Below, in pieces: positions 27,462 through 37,861 of a stretch of 64,000 bases of DNA. Positions within the stretch are counted from its first letter, which is position 1; each line of letters begins with the position of its first letter. The translations under genes and the position numbers were made by a program. Below the pieces are notes generated by a model that was given only the letters and a program-made list of their open reading frames with translations, was not told the DNA's origin and did not search any database. The DNA comes from Burkholderiales bacterium (lineage in GTDB: Bacteria > Pseudomonadota > Gammaproteobacteria > Burkholderiales > Burkholderiaceae_C). The stretch covers positions 186,001 to 250,000 of the forward strand of contig JADJDV010000005.1 in NCBI GenBank assembly GCA_016702555.1. The letters are read 5' to 3'.

Positions 27462-28499
27462 TCATTCCAGCGCCTGGGGCTCACGCCACATGCGCCGCCA
27501 AAGCGGGCGCCAGGCGGCGCCCATGCCCTCGCGCGAGAACACCGCGCCCTCGCCCGTGGGCACTGCGGCGGGCGGCATCGCCCGCCAGGCGCCGCCCTGC
27601 CGTTGCGCGACGGCAAAGTTGAAGCTGTAGGCCGGCTCCAGCCCCATGCGCAGGTCGCTCAGCACCAGCACATCGCCCCGCACCTGCGCGCGCATGAAGC
27701 CACCGTTGAACCATTGCAGCCGCTGCACGGCGCGGATGTGCGCAGCCCCCTGCAGCGCCGCCGCATCAGACGCATGCGACGCCAAGCGCATCGGCCCGCG
27801 GTCGGCCAGCAGTGCGCGGTCGCCGATCAGGTAGCCCTGCGGCGTCATCACCACCACGCGGTACAGCAGCGTATTGAAGGGCGTGGCGATGGAAAAGCGC
27901 GGTGCCCCGGCCAGCCCCATGGGCACCAGCGCGGCGCTGGCCGCGCGATCAACCAGGCCCTTGGCCAGCACCGACCAGCCCAGATAGGCGCTGGACACGA
28001 TCAGGCCCGCCACCAGCGCCTGCTGCGCCAGCGCCCGCCCACGCGTGAACCAGGCGACGATGCAGGCCAGCAGCAGCCAGACGGTGTAGAGCGGGTCGAT
28101 GATGAACACCGTGGACCACCAGGTCGGCGGCACCGGCAAGGGCCAGAACAGCTGTGTGCCGTAGGCGGTGAAGGCATCCAGCAGCGGGTGCGTGATCAGC
28201 ACCGCCAGCATGGCCCGGAACCAGGCACGCGGCGCCTGCGCCACCCGGCCGCCCCGGCGCCTGAAGACCCACCAGATGAACCACGCGACCAGCGGCAGCA
28301 CGAACAGCGAGTGGGAGGCGCCGCGATGCAGCGTCATCAACTGCACGGGATCGCTGGTAAAGCGCGCGATCACCAGCCCGTCGAGGTCGGGCAAGGTGCC
28401 GAGCGCGGCACCGGCCAGCAGCGCGGCGCGGCGATGCCGCGGCGGCGCGATCGCGGCCGCCACGGCGGCGCCAAGCACGATCTGGGACAGCGAATCCAT
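27462..28499 (-). CDS. membrane-bound metal-dependent hydrolase, YdjM family
   Basis: A 345-residue membrane protein of the YdjM/DUF457 family. The N-terminal MDSLSQIVLGAAVAAAI and LPDLDGLVI with HRGASHSL are the conserved Asp/His motifs thought to bind metal, and the ITHPLLDAFTAYGTQLFWP segment is also characteristic. Four to five membrane helices occupy the first 190 residues, followed by a soluble tail. No substrate is established for the family. It is the middle gene of a loose minus-strand run after the lyase-type gene. Confidence 0.85.
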   Translation of the reverse strand: MDSLSQIVLGAAVAAAIAPPRHRRAALLAGAALGTLPDLDGLVIARFTSDPVQLMTLHRGASHSLFVLPLVAWFIWWVFRRRGGRVAQAPRAWFRAMLAVLITHPLLDAFTAYGTQLFWPLPVPPTWWSTVFIIDPLYTVWLLLACIVAWFTRGRALAQQALVAGLIVSSAYLGWSVLAKGLVDRAASAALVPMGLAGAPRFSIATPFNTLLYRVVVMTPQGYLIGDRALLADRGPMRLASHASDAAALQGAAHIRAVQRLQWFNGGFMRAQVRGDVLVLSDLRMGLEPAYSFNFAVAQRQGGAWRAMPPAAVPTGEGAVFSREGMGAAWRPLWRRMWREPQALE

Positions 28500-28545
28500 C
28501 GGCCGGGAAACGCGGGTGAGTTGGGTGGGCGCGAACGCGTGCGAA

Positions 28546-29760
28546 TCAGGCCGGCAGCGCCACGGCCAGCGCCTGCCCCAGATCGGCCTGCAGGTCGGCC
28601 ACCGACTCCAGCCCGGTGGAGAAGCGCACCAGCGTGCCGCGCCTGAGGTGCGGCGGCCAAGCGGCTCGCATGCTGGCGAGATCGTAGGGCACGACCAGGC
28701 TGATCGGCCCGCCCCAGCTGTAGCCGAGCTTGAACAGCCGCAGCGCGTCGCAGAAGGCGTCCACCTGCGCCGAGGTGTAGCGCGCGTCGACGATCACGCT
28801 GAACAGGCCCGCCGACGCGCCCGTGCCACGCGCATCGGCCGCGCCGCACACCTGCTGCCAGTGGGTGTGGCCGGGCGACGCGTCCAGCGCCGGGTGCAGC
28901 ACCTGCGCGAATGGCGACTGCGTGGCGCACCAGCGCGCCAGCGCACGCGCCGCCTGGTCTTGCGAGTGGTAGCGCAGGCCGATGCTGGGCAGGGCGCGCA
29001 GCAGGTTCTCCGCGTCATTGGCGCCCACGCCCAGGCCCAGGCGCATGTGGGTCAGCTTGAGCTTCAGGTGCAGCGCCTCGTCGCGCGTGGTGACGCTGCC
29101 CATCAGCACGTCACCGCCGCCGCTCGGGTACTTGGTGAGCGCATGCGCCGACACGTCGACGCCCAGGCCCCGGCCATCCAGATCGAAGGCGTTGAAGGCC
29201 AGGCCCGCACCCCAGGTGTTGTCGAGCGCGCTGACCACGCCGCGCTCGCGGCACAGCCGCGCCTGCGCGATGAGGTCGGGGAACTCCAGCGTCACCGAGC
29301 CGGCGGCTTCCAGCCACACCAGCCTGGTCCTGGGCGAGATGCGCGCCGCCAGGTCGGCGACGTCCATCGGGTCGTAGACCTGGTGCGTGATGCCAAGGGC
29401 TGCCAACTCGCCTTCAGCCAGCGCCTTGTTGGGCCCGTAGGCGTTGTCCGGAATCAGCACCTCGTCGCCGCTCTTCAGCAGCGCCAGCGCGACGTTGGCG
29501 ATGGCCGCCAGGCCGCTGGGCACCAGCACGCAGTGCAGGCCACCCTCGAGCGCGGCGATGCGCTCTTCCAGGATGAAGGTGGTCGGCGTGCCGTGCAGGC
29601 CGTAGGTGTAGCCCGACTTGCGCTTCCAGTCGCGCGCGCGCATGGCCGCGACATTGGGGAAGAACACCGTGGACGCCTTGAAGACGCCCGGCTGTGGCCC
29701 CGCGAACCCAGCGGGCGGCTGGTAGGGATGGTGGATGAGGCGGGTGATCGGTTCGGTCAT
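28546..29760 (-). CDS. metC: cystathionine beta-lyase-type PLP enzyme
   Basis: A 404-residue Cys/Met-metabolism PLP enzyme, converting cystathionine to homocysteine, pyruvate and ammonia, if the call is right. The PLP lysine lies in SAHALTKYPSGGGDVLMG (about residue 213); TYGLHGTPTTF, LVPSGLAAI and the DNTWGAG Asp are also standard. The C-terminal GYSWGGPISLVVPYD with a following FSTGLE favours beta-lyase over gamma-synthase. It ends 46 bases before the YdjM-like gene and begins 45 bases after the encapsulin stop. Confidence 0.88.
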   Translation of the reverse strand: MTEPITRLIHHPYQPPAGFAGPQPGVFKASTVFFPNVAAMRARDWKRKSGYTYGLHGTPTTFILEERIAALEGGLHCVLVPSGLAAIANVALALLKSGDEVLIPDNAYGPNKALAEGELAALGITHQVYDPMDVADLAARISPRTRLVWLEAAGSVTLEFPDLIAQARLCRERGVVSALDNTWGAGLAFNAFDLDGRGLGVDVSAHALTKYPSGGGDVLMGSVTTRDEALHLKLKLTHMRLGLGVGANDAENLLRALPSIGLRYHSQDQAARALARWCATQSPFAQVLHPALDASPGHTHWQQVCGAADARGTGASAGLFSVIVDARYTSAQVDAFCDALRLFKLGYSWGGPISLVVPYDLASMRAAWPPHLRRGTLVRFSTGLESVADLQADLGQALAVALPA

Positions 29761-29805
29761 GGCGCAGATGGTATGGCAGCGCAGCCGGCGCGCCTCAGCC
29801 GGGCA

Positions 29806-30617
29806 TCAGGCGCCGGCCGGCAGCACGGCCACCGCGGCCTCTGCGGTCAGCAGGCGGAAGGTCAGCGTTTCTTCCAGATAGAGCCGGACCGCGGCCTCGG
29901 TGTGGCTCAGGTAGCCGATCGACAGGTCGCGCCCGAGATGCAGCTCGAAATCGCCCCCGCGCGTGGACAGCACATAGGCGCCCTCGATCGCCGGCGCCCA
30001 GATGATGTGGTCGCTGCCGACCAGTCGCTGGATGTGGTTGAGCACCGGATAGCCCTTGTCGCTGGCTTCCTGCAGTGCGGTGTAGACCTCGGCGCCCAGC
30101 ACCGCGACGTAGGGCCCGTCGACGCCGACCAGCTTGAGCTGCTTCAGTGCGGCGGCGATCGCGTCGGGGTAGGCGGTGGGATCGGCCGGCAATTCGAGCC
30201 TGGGGTTGGACGTGCCTTCGCGCACGCCTTCGATGCCGGCGGCGCCGTAGCCGAGGAAGATGGCGCGGTCCTCGGCATAGGCCAGCTGCTCGGCGGCGTC
30301 CTTGGCGGGCTGCCAGTCGGAATCGTCGGCGCCGCGCTCGACGTCGTCGATGGCCGCGCGCGACAGCTCGAACGGCACGCGCAGCTCGACGATGGGCATG
30401 ACCACGCGCTGGCGCGCAATGACGCCATCCTGTGGCGGCGTCAGCGCCGTGAGATGACCGGTGCCGATGGCCGAGCAGCGCACGCCGTCGTCGGACTGCT
30501 TCACATCGACGACGCGGCGGCCGGCCAGGTTGCGCCGGAAGGTGCGCGCGACCTCCTCCTCGATCTGCGCCCAGGCGGCGGCGGAGATGGGGCCAGTTCA
30601 CGATGCAGGTTGTTCAT
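29806..30617 (-). CDS. encapsulin shell protein, family 1 (apparent frameshift)
   Basis: HK97-fold shell protein that self-assembles into a nanocompartment around a cargo enzyme. From residue 38 it reads cleanly (DVKQSDDGVRC, then VELRVPFELSRAAIDDVERG, AEDRAIFLGYGAAGIEG, and the C-terminal RGGDFELHLGRDLSIGYLSHT), matching family 1 throughout. The true start is ATG at 30617, with AGGAG (30625-30629) upstream and the family N-terminus MNNLHRELAP. One C is missing in the run at 30589-30592, so the next residues (ISAAAWAQIEEEVARTF) lie in another frame. Adding one base gives 270 residues, the expected length. The broken helix is the one that binds cargo peptide. Confidence 0.88.
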
Positions 30618-30667
30618 GCGGGTACTCCTGACAAAGGGTGGATGAGCGGATGCGAGCGAACGACCGT

Positions 30668-31777
30668 TCAGGCCGGCGGCTCCTGCAGGCCGAGCTGCTG
30701 CGCCTGGCCCTTGAGCGAGCCGATGGCCAGCGTGCCAGCGCCTGGCGACGATGCGGCGCCGGCCGTGTCGGCGGGCGAAGGCGCGGCGGCTTGGCCGGCC
30801 AGCGGATGGCCATCGGCCAGCGCGGCCAGCATGTCCTGCGAGGGCACGAAGAACAGCGTGCCGGTGACGGCGGTGCTGAAGTCGAGCAGGCGGTCGGTGT
30901 TGCCGGGCGGCCGACCGATGAACATGTTGGTCAGCATCAGCTCGGTGACGGCGGGGTCGCGCGCGTAGCCGATGAAGTAGGTGCCGAACTCGCCGCGCGA
31001 GAAGTTGGCAAACGGCAGGTTGGCGCGCACGATGGCGAGTTCGTTGCCGGCATCGTCCTCGACGACGTTGAGCGCGACGTGCGAGTTGGCCGGCTTGACA
31101 TCGTCCGCCATTTCCACGTTGTCGGCCTTGGTGCGCCCGATGACGCGCTCCTGCTCCTCGGTACTGAGCGCGTTCCAGGCCGTCATGTCGTGCAGGTATT
31201 TCTGCACGATGACGTAGCTGCCGCCGGCAAAGCCGGGGTCTTCATCGCCAACCACCGTGGCGTCGCCCGCTTCGCGGCCTTCCGGGTTCTCGACGCCGTC
31301 GACAAAGCCGATCATGGCGCGCCCGTCGAAGTAGCGGAAACCGTGCACCTCGTCGACCAGACGCACGGCGCCGGCCAGCGCGTCGGTGATGAGGCGCGCC
31401 AGCTCGAAGCACATGCTGACCGAGTCGGCGCGGATGTGCAGCAGCACATCGCCCGGCGTCGATGGGGCGTGGTGACGGTCGCCGCGCAGCTCCCTGAACG
31501 CGTGCAGGCCGGCCGGCCGCGGCTGGCCGAACAGCCGATCCCAGGCCAGCGAGCCGATGCCGACCACCAGGTTCAGTTGCTGATTCGGCAGCCGGCGGCC
31601 GACGCTGCGCCGCAGGGCGGCGGCGTTGCCGAAGAAGGCGCGCAGCGCCGCCTCGGCCGCCGCGCCGGGCAGCAGTTCGAGCACGATGAAATGCGCCGCC
31701 AGGCCGGTGTCCTGGGTGACGGGCTGGGCTTCGGGCGGCGGCTCGGCGCCGGCTCGGGCGGGACAGGAATCGATCAT
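30668..31777 (-). CDS. encapsulated DyP-type peroxidase
   Basis: Haem peroxidase of the dye-decolourising family, about 369 residues from MIDSCPAR at 31777. It shows the catalytic Asp motif GFVDGVENP, the proximal haem His in PANSHVALN and the distal Arg region GTYFIGYARDP. The C-terminus ends in a Pro/Ala/Gly linker and then GTLAIGSLKGQ, matching the targeting peptide (SLGIGSLKGS-like) that docks cargo to encapsulin shells. The encapsulin gene starts 50 bases downstream, so the pair forms one operon. The expected role is peroxide-dependent oxidation inside the shell under oxidative stress. Confidence 0.95.
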   Translation of the reverse strand: MIDSCPARAGAEPPPEAQPVTQDTGLAAHFIVLELLPGAAAEAALRAFFGNAAALRRSVGRRLPNQQLNLVVGIGSLAWDRLFGQPRPAGLHAFRELRGDRHHAPSTPGDVLLHIRADSVSMCFELARLITDALAGAVRLVDEVHGFRYFDGRAMIGFVDGVENPEGREAGDATVVGDEDPGFAGGSYVIVQKYLHDMTAWNALSTEEQERVIGRTKADNVEMADDVKPANSHVALNVVEDDAGNELAIVRANLPFANFSRGEFGTYFIGYARDPAVTELMLTNMFIGRPPGNTDRLLDFSTAVTGTLFFVPSQDMLAALADGHPLAGQAAAPSPADTAGAASSPGAGTLAIGSLKGQAQQLGLQEPPA

Positions 31778-31893
31778 GGCTTCAATGCAGCGGCACGCGG
31801 ACCTGATGCGGCCCGGAAGCGAACGCCACCGGGCCGGGCGGAGCAAGCCACCAGTCTAGCGCCCGCCGCGCGCCTGGCCCACGCTGGCGCCAT

Positions 31894-32418
31894 TCAGATC
31901 TTCCACTTGGCCAGCAGCTTGTCGGGCGACAGGTTGTCGTAGGCCTCGAAGAGCTGGTGGATCCAGGGGTTGGTGGGCAAGTCCTCGACCGAGTAGTCGG
32001 CCTGGAAGCTCGAGCAGCCCTTGGTCCAGATCACCGCCGTGCGCAGTTCGGTGATGGGCGCATAGTTGGTCCTGAGCCGTTCGACCACGGCCTGCAGGGT
32101 GACGCCGGTATCGGCCAGGTCGTCGACCAGCAGCACCTTGCCGGCGATCTGGCCCTGCGGCGTGGTGATGTAGTGCGCAATGTCGAGGTGCCCCTGCACC
32201 GTGCCGGCCTCGGCGCGGTACGAGCTGGTGGACATGATGGCCAGGGGCACGTTGAAGATGCGGCTCAGGATGTCGCCGGGCCGCATGCCGCCGCGCGCCA
32301 GGCATAGGATGGTGTCGAAGCGCCAGCCCGACTGATGCACCCTGATCGCGAGCTTCTCGACCAGGTTGTGATACTCGTCGTAGCTCACGTACAGGTGCTT
32401 GCCGTCCTCCGTCAACAT
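31894..32418 (-). CDS. purine-type phosphoribosyltransferase
   Basis: A 174-residue type I phosphoribosyltransferase. The PRPP loop is VLLVDDLADTGVTLQAV, and the ILCLARGGMRPGD segment is the pyrophosphate-binding loop region. The start is ATG at 32418 with GAGGAG upstream. Its position 71 bases after purA and its length suggest hypoxanthine/guanine or xanthine salvage; Gpt-like is the best guess, but the base specificity cannot be read. Confidence 0.85.
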   Translation of the reverse strand: MLTEDGKHLYVSYDEYHNLVEKLAIRVHQSGWRFDTILCLARGGMRPGDILSRIFNVPLAIMSTSSYRAEAGTVQGHLDIAHYITTPQGQIAGKVLLVDDLADTGVTLQAVVERLRTNYAPITELRTAVIWTKGCSSFQADYSVEDLPTNPWIHQLFEAYDNLSPDKLLAKWKI

Positions 32419-32489
32419 CGTGCTCACTCCTCGATTGATAGCTAAACAACGGGATTCCACGCCGACCTGACGCGGATTTCTTGTAAAAA

Positions 32490-33968
<1,479 letters not shown>

Positions 33969-34007
33969 TCATCGCCGCGACACCGGCACGCACTCATTCG
34001 TCCTTCG

Positions 34008-35177
34008 TCATTCCATGGCTTTCACGACCCACTGCCCAGCCACCTCGACCAGTTCGCGGTCGCAGTGGAACTCGTCGATCTCGCGGTCGTGGCCGGGCAG
34101 CGCGCAAATCACCGTCTCGCCCTGCCCGCGCAGGTGGGTCACGGCGGCGCGCAGGCCCGGCGCATCGCTCCAGGGCGCGCAGATGGCGGCGCGCGGCGGC
34201 CGTCCGGCGGCCACGCGCACCAGCTGCTTGATGTCGAGGCTGAAGCCCACCGCCGGGCGCTCGCGGTCCAGCTTGTGGCCGAACACCGCGCCGACACCGT
34301 CGTAGCGGCCGCCGCGCAGCAAGGCGTCGCCCGCGCCCTCGGCGTAGACGGCAAAGCGCGCACCGGTGTAGTAGCCCCAGCCGCGCGCGTCGGCCAGATC
34401 GAAGCTGACGCGCACGCCCGGCAGCCGCGCCGCCAGCCAGCGCAGGTTCGACAAGGCCGCCGGCACGCCGGCCACGCCGGCCAGCGCCGTCTCGGCCTCG
34501 TCCAGCACCTCGGCACCGCCGTACAGGCCGAGCAGGCGCCGCAGGCGCTCACGCGCCTGGGCTGGAAAATCCTGCGTCAGGCGCGCCAGCTCGCTGGCGT
34601 CCTTGGCCGCCAGCGCGGCGTGCACCTCGGCCAGCCGCCGCGGATCGACCATCACGCCGGCCAGCAGGGCGCGCACGATGCGCGCGTCGGCCAGATCGAC
34701 CGACAGCTCGCCCACGCGCGCGGCGTCCAGGCAATCGAGCGCCAGCGTGAGGATTTCCAGATCGGCTTCGCGCCCGGCGTGGCCGTAGATCTCGGCGCCG
34801 AACTGCAGCGGCTCGCGCGTGCCGTGCGCGCGCTCGGGCCGCGTGTGCAGCACCGGACCGCAATAGCACAGGCGCGTGATCGCCTGCCGGCCCAGCAGGT
34901 GCGCGTCGATGCGCGCCACCTGCGGCGTGGTGTCGGCGCGCAGGCCGAGCGAGCGGCCGGACAACTGGTCCACCAGCTTGAAGGTCCGCAGGTCGAGGTC
35001 GTGACCGGTGCCGGTGAGCAGCGAATCGAGGTGCTCGAGCAGCGGCGGGATCACCAACTCGTAACCGTAGGAGCGGGCGGCGTCCAGCAACTGGCGGCGC
35101 AACTCCTCGATATGCCGGGCCTCGGAGGGCAATACATCGGCGATGTGATCCGGCAGAAGCCAGGCGGACATGGGCAT
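34008..35177 (-). CDS. hisZ: ATP phosphoribosyltransferase regulatory subunit
   Basis: Catalytically inactive histidyl-tRNA synthetase paralogue that combines with the short form of HisG to start histidine synthesis. About 389 residues (MPMSAWLLP at 35177, or MSAWLLP at 35171). The class II core is visible ([48 protein letters not shown]) without the C-terminal anticodon domain that true HisS (at 42857-44167) has. It is in the hfl-purA cluster away from other his genes, a conserved betaproteobacterial order. Confidence 0.95.
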   Translation of the reverse strand: MPMSAWLLPDHIADVLPSEARHIEELRRQLLDAARSYGYELVIPPLLEHLDSLLTGTGHDLDLRTFKLVDQLSGRSLGLRADTTPQVARIDAHLLGRQAITRLCYCGPVLHTRPERAHGTREPLQFGAEIYGHAGREADLEILTLALDCLDAARVGELSVDLADARIVRALLAGVMVDPRRLAEVHAALAAKDASELARLTQDFPAQARERLRRLLGLYGGAEVLDEAETALAGVAGVPAALSNLRWLAARLPGVRVSFDLADARGWGYYTGARFAVYAEGAGDALLRGGRYDGVGAVFGHKLDRERPAVGFSLDIKQLVRVAAGRPPRAAICAPWSDAPGLRAAVTHLRGQGETVICALPGHDREIDEFHCDRELVEVAGQWVVKAME

Positions 35178-35244
35178 TCGCGGGGCTGTTAAAACGGCAA
35201 TTCTACCGGGCACGTCGATGACGCCATGACCGGCGCTGCGCGCC

Positions 35245-35345
35245 ATGACCTCGGCCTTGCGGCCTTCGATGACGCGCCTGACGGCGCATGATCCAGGTCA
35301 GTCATGGCGCGCAAGCGCCGTCATCGAAGGCGAAGCCGAGGTCAT
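35245..35345. repeat. long inverted repeat between DUF2065 gene and hisZ
   Basis: The left arm (35245-35274) and the right arm (35319-35345) are imperfect inverted copies (ATGACCTCGGC…TTCGATGACG against its complement), separated by 44 bases that contain smaller palindromes of the same words. The whole 35178-35359 gap is filled by this structure. It would fold into a large hairpin in the transcript running from hflC into hisZ and could act as an attenuator or processing site. Confidence 0.65.
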
Positions 35346-35359
35346 GCGCCGCAGGCGCG

Positions 35360-35545
35360 TCATGCCAGCCAGATCAGCAACAGGCCGGCACCCAGCGCCA
35401 GCAGACCGAAGAAGCGCAACTGCCCGTCCTTCATCTGCATCAACTGGGTGAAGGCCTGGCGCCAGGCGCCGGGCGCGATGAAGGGCAGCAGGCCCTCGAG
35501 GATCAGCGCCAGGCCCAGCGCGGCCAGCCAGGTGCTGCCGTCCAC
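35360..35545 (-). CDS. DUF2065 small membrane protein
   Basis: A 61-residue protein with two hydrophobic helices (about residues 7-25 and 45-60) joined by a short loop (GAWRQAFTQLMQMKDGQLR). This is the DUF2065 family, which sits next to hflC across betaproteobacteria. The function is unknown; co-occurrence suggests a link to the HflKC complex that controls FtsH. It starts five bases after the hflC stop. Confidence 0.9.
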   Translation of the reverse strand: MDGSTWLAALGLALILEGLLPFIAPGAWRQAFTQLMQMKDGQLRFFGLLALGAGLLLIWLA

Positions 35546-35550
35546 GGCCT

Positions 35551-36438
35551 TCAGCGGCGCGTCGGCGCGCCGCGCATGTTGCGGAAGAAGTCCGAGGACT
35601 GGGGGTCGAGCACCAGCACGTCGCCCTTGTGGCCGATGCTGGCCTTGTAGGCGTCCAGGCTGCGGTAGAACTCGGCGAACTGCGGGTCCTTGCCGAAGGC
35701 CTCGCCGTACACGCGGTTGGCCTCGGCGTCGCCCTGGCCGCGCACCTTCTCGGCCTCGCGGTAGGCATTGGCCACCGTCACCTCCCGCTGGCGGTCGGCG
35801 TCGGCGCGGATCTGCTCGCCCTCGGCGGCGCCGGTCGAGCGCAATTCGTTGGCCACGCGCTGGCGCTCGGCCTGCATGCGGCGGTAGACCGACTCGGTGA
35901 TGGATTCGACGTAGTCGGCGCGCGTGATGCGCACGTCGACGATGTCCATGCCCCAGGGCTTCTCGCCCTTCACCGCCTCGGTCACCTCGCGCTTGACGTC
36001 GGCCATCAGCGTCTCGCGCCGGGTCGAGATCAGCTCGCGCACCGTGCGCCGGTTGATCTCCTCCTGAAACGCGTTGCGCACCACGCGGTTGAGCTGCATC
36101 GCGCCGGCGCTCTCGTCCAGACCGACGTTGCGGATGTAGGCGCCCGGATCGGTGATGCGCCAGCGCACGTACCAGTCGATCACCACGCGCTGCTTCTCGG
36201 CCGTCAGCATGGGCTCGGTGTCCATGCTGTCGAGCGTGAGCAGGCGCTTGTCGATGTAGCTGACGTTCTGGAACGGCGGCGGCAGCTTGAAGTTCAGTCC
36301 GGGATCGACGATGACTTTCTGGATCTGGCCCAGCTGGTAGACCACGCCGAACTGGCGCTGGTCGACCACGAACATGGTCGACACCAGCAGCGCCAGCGCG
36401 AGGAGGACGGTGGTTCCGATGAATCCGACTTTGTTCAT
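35551..36438 (-). CDS. hflC: FtsH modulator HflC
   Basis: SPFH/band-7 membrane protein that with HflK forms the large cage around the FtsH protease. It has 295 residues, with one N-terminal membrane helix (about 5-22) followed by the band-7 domain (DQRQFGVVYQLGQIQKVIVDPGLNFKLP) and a charged helical region. The C-terminal DSFFRN-like segment here reads QSSDFFRNMRG. It is 18 bases after the hflK stop and intact, unlike hflK. Confidence 0.97.
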   Translation of the reverse strand: MNKVGFIGTTVLLALALLVSTMFVVDQRQFGVVYQLGQIQKVIVDPGLNFKLPPPFQNVSYIDKRLLTLDSMDTEPMLTAEKQRVVIDWYVRWRITDPGAYIRNVGLDESAGAMQLNRVVRNAFQEEINRRTVRELISTRRETLMADVKREVTEAVKGEKPWGMDIVDVRITRADYVESITESVYRRMQAERQRVANELRSTGAAEGEQIRADADRQREVTVANAYREAEKVRGQGDAEANRVYGEAFGKDPQFAEFYRSLDAYKASIGHKGDVLVLDPQSSDFFRNMRGAPTRR

Positions 36439-36456
36439 GGGGCGGCTGGGGCTGGC

Positions 36457-37861
36457 TTATCGGGTTTCACGCTCGCGCGCTCGGTTGGGATCGCGCGCGC
36501 GGCTGTCGGCGGCGGGCGCCTGGGCCGCTGGCGCCGGTGCGGGGCTGGGTGCGGCCGCCGGCGCGGCGGCGCCGGCCACGGCGGCACCGGCCGCGGCGGC
36601 CTGCATCACCTTGTCCAGCGGCAGGAACATCAGGTTGCCGCCGGCGCGGCTGTCGATGATCACCTTGTTGACGCCGGAATAGATCTGCTGCATGGCGTCC
36701 AGGTACATGCGCTCGCGCGTCACCTGCGGCGCCTTCTGGTATTCGGTCAGCACCGAGGAAAAGCGCTGCGCATCGCCCTCGGCCTGCGCCACGATGCGCG
36801 CCTTGTAGCCCTCGGCTTCCTGCGTCAGGCGCGCCGCGGTACCGACGGCGCGCGGCACCACGTCGTTGGCGTAGGCCTGCGCCTCGTTCTTCACGCGCTC
36901 GCGCTCCTGGCCGGCCTTCAGCACGTCGTCGAAGGCGGCCTGCACCTGCTCGGGCGGGCGCACGCCGCCCTGCTGCATGTTCACCGCCACCACCTCGATG
37001 CCGACCTTGTAGCGGTCCAGGATGAGCTGCATCAGGTCGCGCACACGCGGCGCGATCTGATCGCGCTCGTCGGCCATGGCGTTGTCCATGGTCATCTTGC
37101 CGACCACCTCGCGCACGGCGGATTCGGCCGCCTGCACCACCGCGTCGTCGGGGCTCTTGCTCTCGAACAGGTAGGCGCGTGCGTCGTTCAGGCGGTACTG
37201 CACGGCGAACTTGATCTCGACGATGTTCTCGTCCTGCGTCAGCATGGCCGACTCGCGCAGGCCGGTGCTCTTGATGATGCTGTCGCGGCCGACATCGACC
37301 GAGCGGATCTGCGTCACCCGCACCGCCTCGTGGCGCTGGATCGGGTACGGCAGGCGCCAGTTGAAGCCGGCGCCGACGGTGGAGTGGTACTTGCCGAACT
37401 GGGTGATGACGGCCTGCTGGCCTTCCTGCACGATGAAGAAGCCCGAGCCCAGCCAGATCAGCACCAGCGACGCCGGCGATCACGCCGGCGCCCAGGCCGG
37501 CGCTCTTCATGTCGGGGGGCTGAAAACCACCGCTGCCACCACCGCCGCCACGGCCACCGCCAAAACCACCCCGGCCGCCAGCGCCACCGCGGCCACCGAA
37601 CAGGCCGCCGAGCTTGCGGTTGAAGTCGCGCCACAGCTCATCCAGGTCGGGCGGGCCGGCATTGGGGCCACGGCCGCGCGGCGGCTCGGCGGGCGGCTGG
37701 CGCGGTGGCTCGGCCGGGCGCTCGGGCTGGTCGTCCGGGCGCGGCTCGTCCTGGCCCGCCGGCTCATCGCCACGACCCCAGCGCGAATCGTTCAGGTTGA
37801 ACATGCCCCGCAGGCGCGACGGGCCCAAGGCCAATCGGGGGGCGCTGAAACGGTCTTTCAT
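36457..37861 (-). CDS. hflK: FtsH modulator HflK (apparent frameshift)
   Basis: Partner of HflC in the FtsH-regulating complex. The N-terminal part (Pro/Arg-rich, DLDELWRDFNRKLGGLFG, then a Gly-rich stretch of about 25 residues) reads in one frame to near 37475. The membrane helix onward (LVLIWLGSGFFIVQEGQQAV, then the full band-7 domain) reads in another. Removing one base around 37470-37478 restores about 467 residues from ATG 37861, which overlaps the hflX stop (ATGA); a start at ATG 37804 (MFNLNDSRWG) is an alternative. Loss of hflK with hflC intact would be odd, so an error is likelier than decay. Confidence 0.9.

Noticed and set aside
28546..29760. Calling the PLP enzyme cystathionine gamma-synthase
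   Set aside because: The C-terminal motif arrangement fits beta-lyases better; no homoserine-activating gene is nearby. The call remains approximate.
29795..30601. Long frame over the encapsulin gene in another frame
   Set aside because: Its translation is Arg-rich and unlike any family, while the adjacent frame gives encapsulin from residue 38 on.
29806..30617. Encapsulin as a phage capsid remnant
   Set aside because: The HK97 fold is shared with phages, but there are no terminase, portal or tail genes nearby, and a tagged DyP cargo gene is adjacent.
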